Shown: piece by piece, positions 9,685 to 19,865 of the stretch
Numbering within the stretch: the stretch's first letter is position 1
Layout: the number at the start of each line of letters is the position of its first letter
Source of the DNA: Polynucleobacter sp. AP-Kolm-20A-A1
Lineage (GTDB): Bacteria; Pseudomonadota; Gammaproteobacteria; Burkholderiales; Burkholderiaceae
Reading direction: 5' to 3'
NCBI RefSeq assembly: GCF_018688315.1
Contig: NZ_CP061315.1
Coordinates: forward strand, 62,001 to 126,000
DNA length: 64,000 bases
Position numbers and translations under genes: made by a program
The notes under the pieces: generated by a model
Database searches by the model: none
Seen by the model: only the letters and a program-made list of their open reading frames with translations
What the model was told of the DNA's origin: nothing

Positions 9685-9713
9685 AAAAAGCCAGGCTTCG
9701 GTCTGGCTTTTTT
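9685..9713 (+). terminator. Intrinsic terminator of the ribosomal block
   Basis: AAAAAGCCAG (9685-9694) pairs with CTGGCTTTTT (9703-9712) around the loop GCTTCGGT, and the 3' arm runs into six T residues. It lies just after rplQ and just before cutA. This is a classical Rho-independent terminator; the A-rich 5' arm also allows use on the other strand. Confidence 0.9.
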
Positions 9714-9725
9714 CATTTATCGGTT

Positions 9726-9731
9726 TATAAA
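9726..9731 (+). promoter_or_regulatory. -10-like hexamer just before cutA
   Basis: TATAAA at 9726-9731 lies 6 bases before the cutA ATG and directly after the rplQ terminator. If used as a -10 box, transcription would begin at or next to the A of the ATG. No convincing -35 is seen, and there is no Shine-Dalgarno sequence. Confidence 0.4.
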
Positions 9732-9737
9732 TACAGA

Positions 9738-10088
9738 ATGTCTGAAAACCTCCCAGTCAACCCCAGCAAGCTTTTGGTGGTGCTAACCAGTCTTCCTAAT
9801 ATGGAGGCCGCCAAGGGCTTGGCAAGGTCCTTGGTGGAGGAGAATTTAGCCGCTTGTGTGCAAATTACTGAAGGAGCTCACTCAATTTATCGTTGGGAGG
9901 GCAAGGTTTGCGAAGAATGCGAAGTATTGCTTTGCGCGAAGACAGCTAAAGCAAAGTGGCTTGAGATCTCCACCTTTATTAAAAATACACATCCATACGA
10001 TCTTCCAGAGATATTGGCCTTTTCTCCTGAGCAATATGAAGAGCAGTACGGCAAGTGGGTAGAGTCTGAGGTAAATTCGAAGTCATGA
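9738..10088 (+). CDS. cutA: Divalent cation tolerance protein CutA
   Basis: A 116-residue CutA1, a small trimeric ferredoxin-like protein linked to copper/divalent metal tolerance; in several betaproteobacteria it sits with dsbD. Family motifs are LLVVLTSLPNMEAAKGLARS (12-31), NLAACVQI, the SIYRWEGKV strand and THPYDLPEI near residues 84-92. The ATG has no Shine-Dalgarno sequence. The stop overlaps the dsbD start by four bases (ATGA), so the two genes are translationally coupled. Confidence 0.93.
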   Translation: MSENLPVNPSKLLVVLTSLPNMEAAKGLARSLVEENLAACVQITEGAHSIYRWEGKVCEECEVLLCAKTAKAKWLEISTFIKNTHPYDLPEILAFSPEQYEEQYGKWVESEVNSKS

Positions 10089-11757
10089 AATTACATTCTT
10101 CCCTCGTGAGAATTTTTGCGCTCCTGTTGTTTTTCTCTGCACAAGTATTTGCCGCACAGGACTTCTTGTCTCCAGAAAAGGCCTTTCGAGTTGAAGCTAG
10201 TTGGCTGGAAAATTCCAACCAAGTCGAGCTGGAGTTTCTGCCTGCAAAGGGCTATTACATCTACCAAGAATCTTTAAAGTTTCAAGTGGGTACACAGGCT
10301 GCGAAGCTAGATAATATAAGGCCCACATTGCCAAAGGGCGTAGAAAAGTTTGATGATACTTTTCAGAAAAAACTGCAGGTATACAAAGATCCGTTCTTAG
10401 TTTTTTTAGAGATCAAGTCGGTGGCTGGACAGCCCGTTCATTTGGAGGCCACTCTTCAGGGATGCGCTGAAGCAGGTATTTGCTATCCACCCATGACCCT
10501 TAAATTTTTACTTGCTGGACCTGGTGTGAAAGCAGCACCAATTCCGGATGTATTAGATGGCGTTCCCTCGTCTAGCGTGAAGGCGAATGACCAATTTAGC
10601 TTGGCAGATTTATGGCGTGAGCGCGATGACGTTAATGCTATTGGCCGATTCTTAGAGAGCACATCCACAGGATATTTATTCTTAGCATTTTTTGTTTTGG
10701 GTTTGGCTTTAGCTTTTACGCCTTGCGTGCTTCCAATGCTGCCTATACTTTCAAGCGTTATCTTCGGCACCCAGGGTGGTAAAGCTGTATCCAAGAGCCG
10801 TGCTAGCGTCTTAGCGCTGGCTTATGTGCTGGGCATGGCTTTGGTATATGCCTTAGCTGGCATGCTGATGGCGGCTCTAGGGGGTAGCGTGCAGCGCGCC
10901 TTACAAAGCCCTTTTGCGCTGGCAATATTCGCCTTATTGCTCTTAGCGCTTTCAGGAAGTTTGTTTGGTCTCTACGACTTACGTTTACCGCAATCCTGGC
11001 ACCAGCAGATTGATAATTTGGCTGGTCGACAAAAGGGCGGCAGTGCAGTAGGCGCTTTTGCGTTGGGGGGCATCTCTACTTTAGTGGCTAGCCCATGCAT
11101 TACTGCTCCGTTGGCCGGTGTGTTGGCGTTTATTGCGCAAACAGGCTCTATGAGCCTGGGCGCTGGATTGCTCTTCGTAATGGCCTTGGGAATGGGATTG
11201 CCATTGCTATTTATTGCAGTTGAAGCCCGTATTTTGATACCGTCTACCGGGATTTGGATGGTGTGGTTGCAACGTACCCTAGGTGTTTTATTGGTAGCGA
11301 CAGCAGCTTGGATTGCATCTCCCTTGCTGCAAAAAAGTGACACTGCTAGCACTATACAAACAGTGAATGGCCAGAGAATTCATCAGGTCGGAGAACTTTC
11401 ATTTGTGGTTATTCAGTCTCCAGCAGAGCTTGATGCGCAATTAAGCAAAGCTCGAGCAGAAAAGAAATTTGTCCTCTTAGATTTCTATGCTGACTGGTGT
11501 ATCAGCTGCAAAGAGATGGAAGTGAATACTTTTGCAAATCCAGAGGTTAGCAAGGAGCTAAAGCAGTTTGTTTTATTGCAGGCAGATGTAACTGCAAATA
11601 GCCCTGAGAACCAAGCATTACTTAAGCGCTTTGGTTTATTTGGCCCGCCAGGTATTTTGATCTTTAATCAAAATTCAGAAGAGCAAAAAGAGCAACGCGT
11701 TATTGGTTATATGCCGCCACAGCGCTTTATTGAGCGCTTAAGAAATATATTGAAAAA

Positions 11758-11761
<4 letters not shown>
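10085..11761 (+). CDS. dsbD: Thiol:disulfide interchange protein DsbD
   Basis: A 558-residue DsbD, which passes electrons from cytoplasmic thioredoxin across the inner membrane to periplasmic thiol partners such as DsbC and the cytochrome c maturation proteins. A signal peptide covers residues 1-23. The periplasmic alpha domain has C127 and C133 (GCAEAGICYPP). The membrane core (about 195-410) has C213 in FTPCVLPMLP and C338 in ASPCITAPL. The C-terminal thioredoxin-like domain has C472/C475 in DWCISCKEME. All three redox pairs are present. Start ATG overlaps cutA; the 3' end shares a hairpin with convergent hemB. Confidence 0.96.
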
Positions 11762-13442
<1,681 letters not shown>

Positions 13443-13556
13443 GTCCAGAAGCTATTGTAAAATCACGCAAAATCATGAAATATCTCATGGTGTTGGGTAA
13501 AAGGTTGTAAATGCAGGGCCCAAACACTTTTAGGAATTTTTGCCAAGGTAAACATA

Positions 13557-14282
13557 ATGCGTCAAACCTCTCAAATCTCCAAATTAACTAGCTTGCGTGC
13601 TGGTTTTGCGGCCGTCTCTATTTTCGCTCTGATCGGCGTTTCAGGTGCAGTTTTTGCTGCCGATGCCGCTCCAATGGCTCCTGCTGCAGAAGCCAAGGCT
13701 GCTGTGCCAGGTAAACCAAAGGTTGACCCGGCTGCTGGTGAGGCGCTCTATTCCAATGGCGATGCGTCACGTGGCGTTACTGCCTGTCTTACTTGCCATG
13801 GCCCAAAGGGTCAAAGTGCAACAGGTACTTGGCCTAAGTTATCTGCTCAGCATGCGGCTTACACAACCAAGCAATTGAAAAATTTCAAAGATGGCAGTCG
13901 CGCAAATCCTGTGATGATGGGTATGGCAGCAACTTTGACAGAGCAAGATATGCAGAACATTGCAGCATTCCTATCTAAGCAACCAATCTCACAAGGCGTT
14001 GCTCAAAACAAAGCATCGATTGAGTTGGGGCAGAGTATCTACCGTGGCGGTATTGCTGCTAAAGGCGTTCCAGCTTGTGCTGCATGTCATAGCCCAACTG
14101 GCGCTGGCATCCCTGCTCAGTACCCACTCTTAGGCGGTCAATGGGCTGAATATACAAATACACAACTGCTCGCGTTCCGTGAAGGCATTCGTAAAAATAG
14201 TAGCCAAATGACTACTATTGCTACCAAGCTTTCTGATCAAGAAATGAAAGCAGTTTCTGATTACATCGCTGGTTTACATTAA
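13557..14282 (+). CDS. Dihaem cytochrome c4-like protein
   Basis: A 241-residue periplasmic c-type cytochrome with two domains. A signal peptide spans roughly residues 1-35 (cleavage near VFA|AD), followed by an Ala/Pro linker. Haem motifs are C77-x-x-C80-H81 and C174-x-x-C177-H178. Methionines in NPVMMGMAA and SSQMTTIA are candidate axial ligands. Such proteins carry electrons to terminal oxidases. AAGG lies 8-9 bases before the ATG. A strong terminator follows. The product is close to cytochrome c4 (CycA), but the exact redox partner is not known. Confidence 0.92.
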   Translation: MRQTSQISKLTSLRAGFAAVSIFALIGVSGAVFAADAAPMAPAAEAKAAVPGKPKVDPAAGEALYSNGDASRGVTACLTCHGPKGQSATGTWPKLSAQHAAYTTKQLKNFKDGSRANPVMMGMAATLTEQDMQNIAAFLSKQPISQGVAQNKASIELGQSIYRGGIAAKGVPACAACHSPTGAGIPAQYPLLGGQWAEYTNTQLLAFREGIRKNSSQMTTIATKLSDQEMKAVSDYIAGLH

Positions 14283-14297
14283 TTAGCGCAAGACTTG

Positions 14298-14336
14298 AAA
14301 CAAAAAACCCCGCTGAGTTAGCGGGGTTTTTTGTTT
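14298..14336. terminator. Bidirectional terminator between cytochrome c and lysA
   Basis: AAACAAAAAACCCCGC (14298-14313) pairs perfectly over 16 bases with GCGGGGTTTTTTGTTT (14321-14336) around TGAGTTA. T-runs exist on both strands, so it can end both the plus-strand cytochrome gene and the minus-strand lptM-lysA unit. Confidence 0.93.
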
Positions 14337-14350
14337 CTCATGATTTGCTG

Positions 14351-15649
14351 TTAATTCGGCAGCACCGTTTCACTTGCAAATAAGTCGGCTGTTTTTTCAC
14401 GAGCACGAATAACGTAAGCATTCTTTCCATCAACCATAATTTCTGCAGGTTTAGGGCGCGTGTTGTAGTTAGAGGCCATGACAAAACCATAAGCACCGGC
14501 AGATAAGATGGCGAGTAAATCACCTTCTTCTACTGCAAGGTGGCGATCTCTACCCAGCCAGTCACCGGATTCGCAAACAGGACCAACAACATCATAGGCC
14601 ACGCTCTTTGCCGGTTTAGTTTGTACGGGAACGATGCCGTGATGAGCTTCATAGAGGGCGGGCCGCATCAACTCAGTCATTGCTGCATCAACAATACAAA
14701 AGTTTTTCTCAACACCTGGCTTTAGGTATTCCACAGTAGTTAGCAATACACCAGCATTACCTACTAGTGATCTGCCGGGCTCCAAAACGATATCGAGATG
14801 TCCAAAACCACGCTCAGTCACATGGTTCAACAGCGTGTTCGTGAACTCAGTAATATCCGGCGGAGTTTCATCGCTGTAAGAGATTCCAAGGCCACCACCC
14901 AGATCCAGATGATGAATCACAATGCCTTCGCGTTTGAGATGTTCCACTAGATCCAACACTTTATCTAAGGCATCTAAATAGGGTGCGGTGGTTGTGATTT
15001 GAGAGCCGATATGGCAATCGATACCAACAACATCAATTTGAGAAAGTTGCGAAGCCTCGCGATAGGTTTTTAAAACTTCGTGATAGGCAATACCAAACTT
15101 ATTACCCTTTAATCCGGTAGAAATATAAGGATGTGTTTGTGCATCGACATCTGGATTCACGCGTAAAGAAATCGGCGCACGGCAGTTCATTTCTGTCGCT
15201 ACGCGATTAATCTGGTGAAGCTCGGCAATTGACTCCACGTTAATGCATTTGACGCCGGCTTTTAGTGCGGCCGCAATTTCTGAGGCGGATTTGCCAACGC
15301 CAGCAAATACCAGGCTTTTTGGGTCGGCGCCAATTGCTAATGCGCGGGCTAGTTCGCCACCGCTGACCAAATCAAATCCTGCACCAAGTTTTTTAAAGCA
15401 ATCAATTACCGCTAAATTGCTATTGGCTTTCATGGCGTAATGCACTCGGGCACGACGCTTTCCTTTGCCGTCTACGCAGGCCTTATCGTAGGCTTGATAA
15501 GCTTCAGTCAACGCCTTCTTGCTGTAGATGTAGAGCGGTGTACCAAATTCTTTTGCTAAATCGGCCAATGGAATTTCTTCGGCATACCAGTTGCCATCAC
15601 GCTCTGTAAATCCAGATAACTTAGGGAGTGGAATTGCTTTCATTGTCAT
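14351..15649 (-). CDS. lysA: Diaminopimelate decarboxylase
   Basis: A 432-residue PLP-dependent fold-III decarboxylase that converts meso-diaminopimelate to L-lysine. The PLP lysine is K74 in HYAMKANSN. The phosphate-binding glycine loop GGGLGISY and the CESGDWLGRDR motif with the catalytic cysteine are present. The start ATG overlaps the TGA of the upstream lipoprotein gene (ATGA), which supports this start over the ATG two codons later. It forms one unit with lptM, a conserved pair. Confidence 0.96.
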   Translation of the reverse strand: MTMKAIPLPKLSGFTERDGNWYAEEIPLADLAKEFGTPLYIYSKKALTEAYQAYDKACVDGKGKRRARVHYAMKANSNLAVIDCFKKLGAGFDLVSGGELARALAIGADPKSLVFAGVGKSASEIAAALKAGVKCINVESIAELHQINRVATEMNCRAPISLRVNPDVDAQTHPYISTGLKGNKFGIAYHEVLKTYREASQLSQIDVVGIDCHIGSQITTTAPYLDALDKVLDLVEHLKREGIVIHHLDLGGGLGISYSDETPPDITEFTNTLLNHVTERGFGHLDIVLEPGRSLVGNAGVLLTTVEYLKPGVEKNFCIVDAAMTELMRPALYEAHHGIVPVQTKPAKSVAYDVVGPVCESGDWLGRDRHLAVEEGDLLAILSAGAYGFVMASNYNTRPKPAEIMVDGKNAYVIRAREKTADLFASETVLPN

Positions 15650-15840
15650 TGCTTGGTCGATGTCGAATTGCTTGGGCTGGCAGAGGTTTGAGGTGGGTAA
15701 AGCTTGCCCTTAGGTTCTGGCTCGGTAGGAGCAGGAGGAACTGGTGGCACATTTGGCAAATATAGCTGACCCCTAACCCCACATCCAGCAAGGGCTATTA
15801 GAAGGCTAATACCGAGGGCTCTATTAAGAATCGCTATCAT
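15646..15840 (-). CDS. lptM: LptM-like small lipoprotein
   Basis: A 64-residue lipoprotein. A lipobox LAGC places the lipidated cysteine at residue 20, followed by GVRGQLYLPNVP, close to the family motif CGxxGPLYLP, and then a proline-rich tail. In E. coli LptM (YifL) assists maturation of the LPS translocon LptD. It overlaps lysA by four bases and is divergent from cyaY, the usual context of this short, often missed gene. Confidence 0.9.
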   Translation of the reverse strand: MIAILNRALGISLLIALAGCGVRGQLYLPNVPPVPPAPTEPEPKGKLYPPQTSASPSNSTSTKQ

Positions 15841-15887
15841 GAATGTCTCTAAAACGAATGATTGAATATAGCATGCAGGACTCGACT

Positions 15888-16271
15888 ATGAATCCAAATA
15901 ATTCAGGCGTAGAAGCCATTGATGACAAGCAGTTTTATCAGCTGGGAAGCAATTTATTGCATTCTATTGAGGTGGCATTAGAGGCTGCTGATGATGCGCT
16001 TGATCTTGATTTAGACGTAGAGCGTCAAGGCGGCAATGTCATCAATATTCGCTTCAGGGATAAAAGTGTCATCGTAGTGAACACTCAGCCCCCTTTGCAT
16101 GAAATTTGGGTGGCTGCCAAATCAGGTGGTTATCACTATCGCTGGGCTGGAACGATGGCACAGCCCTTGTGGCTAGATACCAAGACTGGGAAAGAGCTTT
16201 TGAGTGACCTGACTGAATTTGCAAGTGCGCAAGCAGGTCAGGCAGTCAAGATCGGCCTTATAAAAGGCTAG
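15888..16271 (+). CDS. cyaY: Frataxin-like iron-sulfur assembly protein CyaY
   Basis: A 127-residue frataxin homologue that binds iron through an acidic ridge and modulates cysteine desulfurase activity in Fe-S cluster assembly. Acidic residues are dense in EAADDALDLDLDVERQGG. The strand text PPLHEIWVAAKSGGYHYRW is a clear family signature. I start at the ATG at 15888, which has CAGGA seven bases upstream; in-frame ATGs at 15843, 15858 and 15873 give an unusual longer N-terminus. The gene is divergent from lptM. Confidence 0.93.
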   Translation: MNPNNSGVEAIDDKQFYQLGSNLLHSIEVALEAADDALDLDLDVERQGGNVINIRFRDKSVIVVNTQPPLHEIWVAAKSGGYHYRWAGTMAQPLWLDTKTGKELLSDLTEFASAQAGQAVKIGLIKG

Positions 16272-16278
16272 CAATAAA

Positions 16279-17361
16279 TTAAGCGGCACCTGTGGCGTTT
16301 AAGGTGTCGATGACCTGAGCATCTGGCGCACTTTTAATTTGAGCTTTGCCAATCTTTTCGAGCACTACGTAACGAATCTGGCCACCCTCAGTTTTTTTGT
16401 CGACCTGCATCAGCTCCATATATCTAGCGGCACCAAATTTTGGTGGAACAATCGGCAAGTTCATTGACTGAATAATGTTAGTAAGTCTTGCTACATCATT
16501 GGCACTAATCAGATTTAAGCGATGGGATAGATCGGCACCCATCACCATTCCACAGCCAACAGCTTCGCCATGCAACCATTCGCCGTATCCCATGCCAGCT
16601 TCAATCGCATGACCAAAGGTATGACCAAAGTTTAGAGTTGCACGAATGCCACCCTCTCTTTCATCGGCGGAAACTACTGCAGACTTAATTTCACAAGAGC
16701 GCAATACTGCATGACCCATAGCCTCGGTGTCACACGCTAATAAAGCTTTTGCGTTTGACTCAATCCAATCTAAAAATTGCGCATCAGCAATGGCGCCATG
16801 TTTGATTACTTCAGCTAGGCCGGCAGATAGCTCTCTTGGGGGCAGAGTTTTCAGGGTATTGAGATCGGCAATAACGGCGGCAGGCTGATGAAAGGCGCCA
16901 ATCATGTTTTTCCCAAGGGGGTGATTGATGCCTGTTTTGCCGCCTACAGAAGAGTCAACCTGCGCCAGCAATGTGGTGGGAACCTGAATAAAGCGAACGC
17001 CACGCATAAAGCTTGCCGCGGCAAATCCGGTCATATCTCCAATGACGCCACCACCCAATGCAACCAACATCGTTTGACGGTCGGCGCCAAATTTTAGGAG
17101 GTCATCAAAAATCAGTTGGAGGTTTTTCCAGTCCTTATATGCTTCCCCGTCAGGAAGAATGATGGTTCTAACTGACTTGCCAAAGCTCTCCAAAGTTTTG
17201 CTTAAGCGCTGCGCGTAAAGCGGCGCTACTGTTGTGTTTGTAACGATGTAAATCGATGTGGCTTTTTCACAAGCGGAGAATAGACTGGGTTGATCAATGA
17301 GATCGGTGCCTATGTATATAGGATAGCTACGATTGCCAAGATCAACTTCTAGTGTTTTCAT
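16279..17361 (-). CDS. aroB: 3-dehydroquinate synthase
   Basis: This enzyme converts DAHP to 3-dehydroquinate, step two of the shikimate pathway, using NAD and a divalent metal. I start it at an ATG at 17361 (360 residues, [18 protein letters not shown]); an adjacent ATG at 17364 is equally possible, and a start at 17394 would overlap aroK. Family text includes [39 protein letters not shown] and the metal-site [11 protein letters not shown]. It follows aroK as a pair, on the minus strand. Confidence 0.95.
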   Translation of the reverse strand: MKTLEVDLGNRSYPIYIGTDLIDQPSLFSACEKATSIYIVTNTTVAPLYAQRLSKTLESFGKSVRTIILPDGEAYKDWKNLQLIFDDLLKFGADRQTMLVALGGGVIGDMTGFAAASFMRGVRFIQVPTTLLAQVDSSVGGKTGINHPLGKNMIGAFHQPAAVIADLNTLKTLPPRELSAGLAEVIKHGAIADAQFLDWIESNAKALLACDTEAMGHAVLRSCEIKSAVVSADEREGGIRATLNFGHTFGHAIEAGMGYGEWLHGEAVGCGMVMGADLSHRLNLISANDVARLTNIIQSMNLPIVPPKFGAARYMELMQVDKKTEGGQIRYVVLEKIGKAQIKSAPDAQVIDTLNATGAA

Positions 17362-17377
17362 CATAGTGCCAATGTAT

Positions 17378-17902
17378 TTAAGCGGATAGTTCAAGTTGCA
17401 TGATTAAAGTGTTGACCAATTGATTGACGCTTGGTTTACCGGTTTCAATCACATGGTCTGCAATTTCTCGATAGAGTGGATCGCGGATAGCATACAAATT
17501 TTCAAGTATTTTTTTTGCGTCACCATTCTTTAAAAGAGGGCGTCCCTCACCACCTTTGGTGCGATGCCAAAGTTCGATGGGGTTTGCATGTAAATAAATA
17601 ACAGTGCCGCGCTCTTTTAATGCCGCGCGATTTTCGGGTAGCAAAACGGCGCCACCACCGGTTGCTAAAACAATATCTTGTTCGCTAGTGACTTCCCGAA
17701 TGGCTTGTGCCTCGCGTTTGCGAAAACCATCCTCACCTTCCATTTCAAATATGACTGGAATTTTGACGCCACAGCGTTCCTCAATGACATGATCGGCATC
17801 TAAAAAGCGACGCCCCAGTTTCTTTGCCAATACTTTTCCAACGGTCGACTTCCCGGCACCCATGAGGCCGATTAGAAAGATGTTGTTTGTCGAAGAGTTC
17901 AC
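17378..17902 (-). CDS. aroK: Shikimate kinase
   Basis: A 174-residue P-loop kinase that phosphorylates shikimate. Walker A is [12 protein letters not shown] (residues 13-24), followed by [10 protein letters not shown] with the shikimate-binding aspartate, the [10 protein letters not shown] motif and the lid arginines in KGGEGRPLL. It lies 12 bases after the secretin gene and 16 bases before aroB, matching the widespread pilQ-aroK-aroB order. Confidence 0.96.
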   Translation of the reverse strand: MNSSTNNIFLIGLMGAGKSTVGKVLAKKLGRRFLDADHVIEERCGVKIPVIFEMEGEDGFRKREAQAIREVTSEQDIVLATGGGAVLLPENRAALKERGTVIYLHANPIELWHRTKGGEGRPLLKNGDAKKILENLYAIRDPLYREIADHVIETGKPSVNQLVNTLIMQLELSA

Positions 17903-17914
17903 CCTTCGATTTTA

Positions 17915-19036
17915 TTAGGGTTTGTCGAGAACGGTCGGGGTTAAGAAGACAAGCAGCTCAGTTTTGTCTCGTAATTTAGATTTATGACGAAATAAGTGCC
18001 CAATTAGAGGAATATCGCCAAGCAAGGGGACTTTGACCTCATCCTCTCGTTCGGTTGTCTGAAAAATCCCCCCGATGATCGCCGTACCCCCATTTTCAAC
18101 CGTTATTTCTGAGCTCAAACTTTTGGTGTCTATGGCATAACCCTGCTCGGTTTTCATGCCGATAGTGTCTTTATTGATTCCAACAAGCAATGAAATGTTC
18201 CCGTCTGGATGAATTTTGGGAATTACCTCTAAACGGAGGTTTGCTTTTCTAAATTGCAGCTTGCTGCCATTTTGGGATGTGGTTTGGTAAGGGAGCTCGG
18301 TACCTTGTTCGATAGTGGCTTTGACCTGATCCCCAGTCATGATTCTGGGATTAGAAAGAATCTTTCCCTGACCATCGGACTCGAGGGCAGACAACTCCAT
18401 TTGTAAAAGGCGGCTGGCGTTTTTTGAAACCAGTGTCGCTGCTACTGTCGCTGGATTAAAACCATTGAGACCTGCACCGCCTAAATCAAAGCCCCCGGAA
18501 ATTTTTTGATCTGGATTTCCTTGAATTGAATTGGCTTGATACCCAAGCTTTACCCCTAGCTCACGGGCAAAGCGTTCATCTGCCTCAACAATACGGGCCT
18601 CAATCAGAATCTGCCGTGGACTATGAATATGATCGCCGCCAAAGGGTAGGGCGGCATCTTCGCGACGATATTTTTGAAAGGCCAAAATTTCTGCATGGGG
18701 CCCAATCCAGTAAATGTCACCGTTTCGCACTATTCGTAAACCTTTGCTTGCCAGTATCGAATGGACTGCGGTTTGCCATGGCGTATGGATAAGATCTATC
18801 GTAATCTTGCCCTTAATGGAATCACTCAGTAGGAAATTGGTGTTGCCAAGTTTGGCCAAAATTTGCAAAAGCTCAACCAGATCGATATCGGTAAATTGCA
18901 AACTAATTGGTGTTTGCAAGGGGTTTTGCGAAGGAGCGTTTCCTTGTGCGGGGCATGCTAAAAAAATGAGGGCAAGGGCCACACTCCCCAAATATTTTTT
19001 TAATCTTTCTCGCATGTTTTTTGGGTTCAAGTTCAT
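17915..19036 (-). CDS. Short PilQ-like secretin
   Basis: A 373-residue secretin-family protein, about half the size of a normal PilQ (around 700). An N-terminal hydrophobic segment (about residues 17-31, ending IFLACPAQGNA) acts as a signal and could even be lipid-modified at Cys. An N0/STN-like domain covers about 45-110, and the C-terminal secretin domain includes LSNPRIMTGDQVKATIEQG and the signature VPLLGDIPLIGHLF near residue 340. There are no AMIN domains and little room for N1-type domains. The start overlaps the upstream gene by four bases. It is followed by aroK, so it is the positional counterpart of pilQ; what it exports or imports is unknown. Confidence 0.85.
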   Translation of the reverse strand: MNLNPKNMRERLKKYLGSVALALIFLACPAQGNAPSQNPLQTPISLQFTDIDLVELLQILAKLGNTNFLLSDSIKGKITIDLIHTPWQTAVHSILASKGLRIVRNGDIYWIGPHAEILAFQKYRREDAALPFGGDHIHSPRQILIEARIVEADERFARELGVKLGYQANSIQGNPDQKISGGFDLGGAGLNGFNPATVAATLVSKNASRLLQMELSALESDGQGKILSNPRIMTGDQVKATIEQGTELPYQTTSQNGSKLQFRKANLRLEVIPKIHPDGNISLLVGINKDTIGMKTEQGYAIDTKSLSSEITVENGGTAIIGGIFQTTEREDEVKVPLLGDIPLIGHLFRHKSKLRDKTELLVFLTPTVLDKP

Positions 19037-19725
19037 TCACTCTTAGATGCTGTGAGCGCGAGAGATTTCCCCTGGGGGTGCGTCAGAGTGACGACATCCT
19101 TTTGAATGTGACTTAGACGCCAATCGCCTAAAACAGATGCTCCCATTTCGAATGTAGACCCACCCTTGCCGGTATGGAAATAAGCGCGCTGGGAGTGACC
19201 CATTTGAAGGCTCCCCAAATATCTCCAACGCCGTAATTCAGCCTCATGGGGAATGGGCGGAGGTTTGTAGATAACCTTGTTTTCTGCCTTCTTTTCTTTA
19301 AAAGAGTGAATACTCACTTCTAATGATTCTATTTCTTTATATATATCATCCAGGCCATCTTGTAGCTCATTGCGCAAAACAGCTACTTCTTTTTGAAGCT
19401 CAGTTAGTTGGTTTTGGGCGCTTTCAATCTGTGCTTGAGAGTTTGATTTCAATGATTCATAGGCACCAAAAAACACCAATCCGAGGACAGCTAGAAAGGC
19501 AAATCCAGCGACTAATCCGCTTATCTTTTTGAGTTGAGGTGTTAAGTGAAGACTTTGGAGAGCGTCCAATTTTGGCTGGTTTGTATGTATGCCCAAGGTC
19601 TCTGAATGATTATTTTTGGCGGTCTTGGGTTTGCGGATTCCATGGGGATCTGGGATTGCAGGATCGTCACCAAGATCACTCAAAATCTCATCAAATGCAT
19701 GGTTGGGAATATGGCGTGATGGCAT
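19033..19725 (-). CDS. Bitopic coiled-coil protein with PilP/GspC-like C-terminus
   Basis: A 230-residue protein from the ATG at 19725 (an in-frame GTG at 19731 is possible). It has a polar cytoplasmic N-terminus (1-66), one membrane helix (about 68-89), a predicted coiled coil (about 92-142, heptad-like QLTELQKEVAVLRNELQDGL), a proline spacer (KPPPIPHEAE) and a compact C-terminal domain (167-230). The last part (RWRYLGSLQMG, then VLGDWRLSHIQKDVVTL and HPQGKSLALT) resembles the homology region shared by PilP and GspC, which dock on secretins. It occupies the place of pilMNOP upstream of the secretin and overlaps it by ATGA. The assignment is by layout and text, not by search. Confidence 0.7.
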   Translation of the reverse strand: MPSRHIPNHAFDEILSDLGDDPAIPDPHGIRKPKTAKNNHSETLGIHTNQPKLDALQSLHLTPQLKKISGLVAGFAFLAVLGLVFFGAYESLKSNSQAQIESAQNQLTELQKEVAVLRNELQDGLDDIYKEIESLEVSIHSFKEKKAENKVIYKPPPIPHEAELRRWRYLGSLQMGHSQRAYFHTGKGGSTFEMGASVLGDWRLSHIQKDVVTLTHPQGKSLALTASKSE

Positions 19726-19851
19726 GCCCACATTTTCAAAGTGAGGGCGTTCAATATCTATAGGCCTAACTTGAATGGCTCGTCAGAATATGACTTGAAA
19801 AAAGACAAAAACAAGGGTTTTGGAGCTTTTAGGTAAATTGTCCAAGCACCC

Positions 19852-19857
19852 TATAAT
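19852..19857 (+). promoter_or_regulatory. Consensus -10 box directly before mrcA
   Basis: A perfect TATAAT lies 8 bases before the mrcA ATG. Transcription from it would start about one or two bases before the ATG. It also contains the in-frame TAA stop that rules out any longer mrcA start. The -35 region is poor. Confidence 0.6.
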
Positions 19858-19865
19858 TTGAACAT

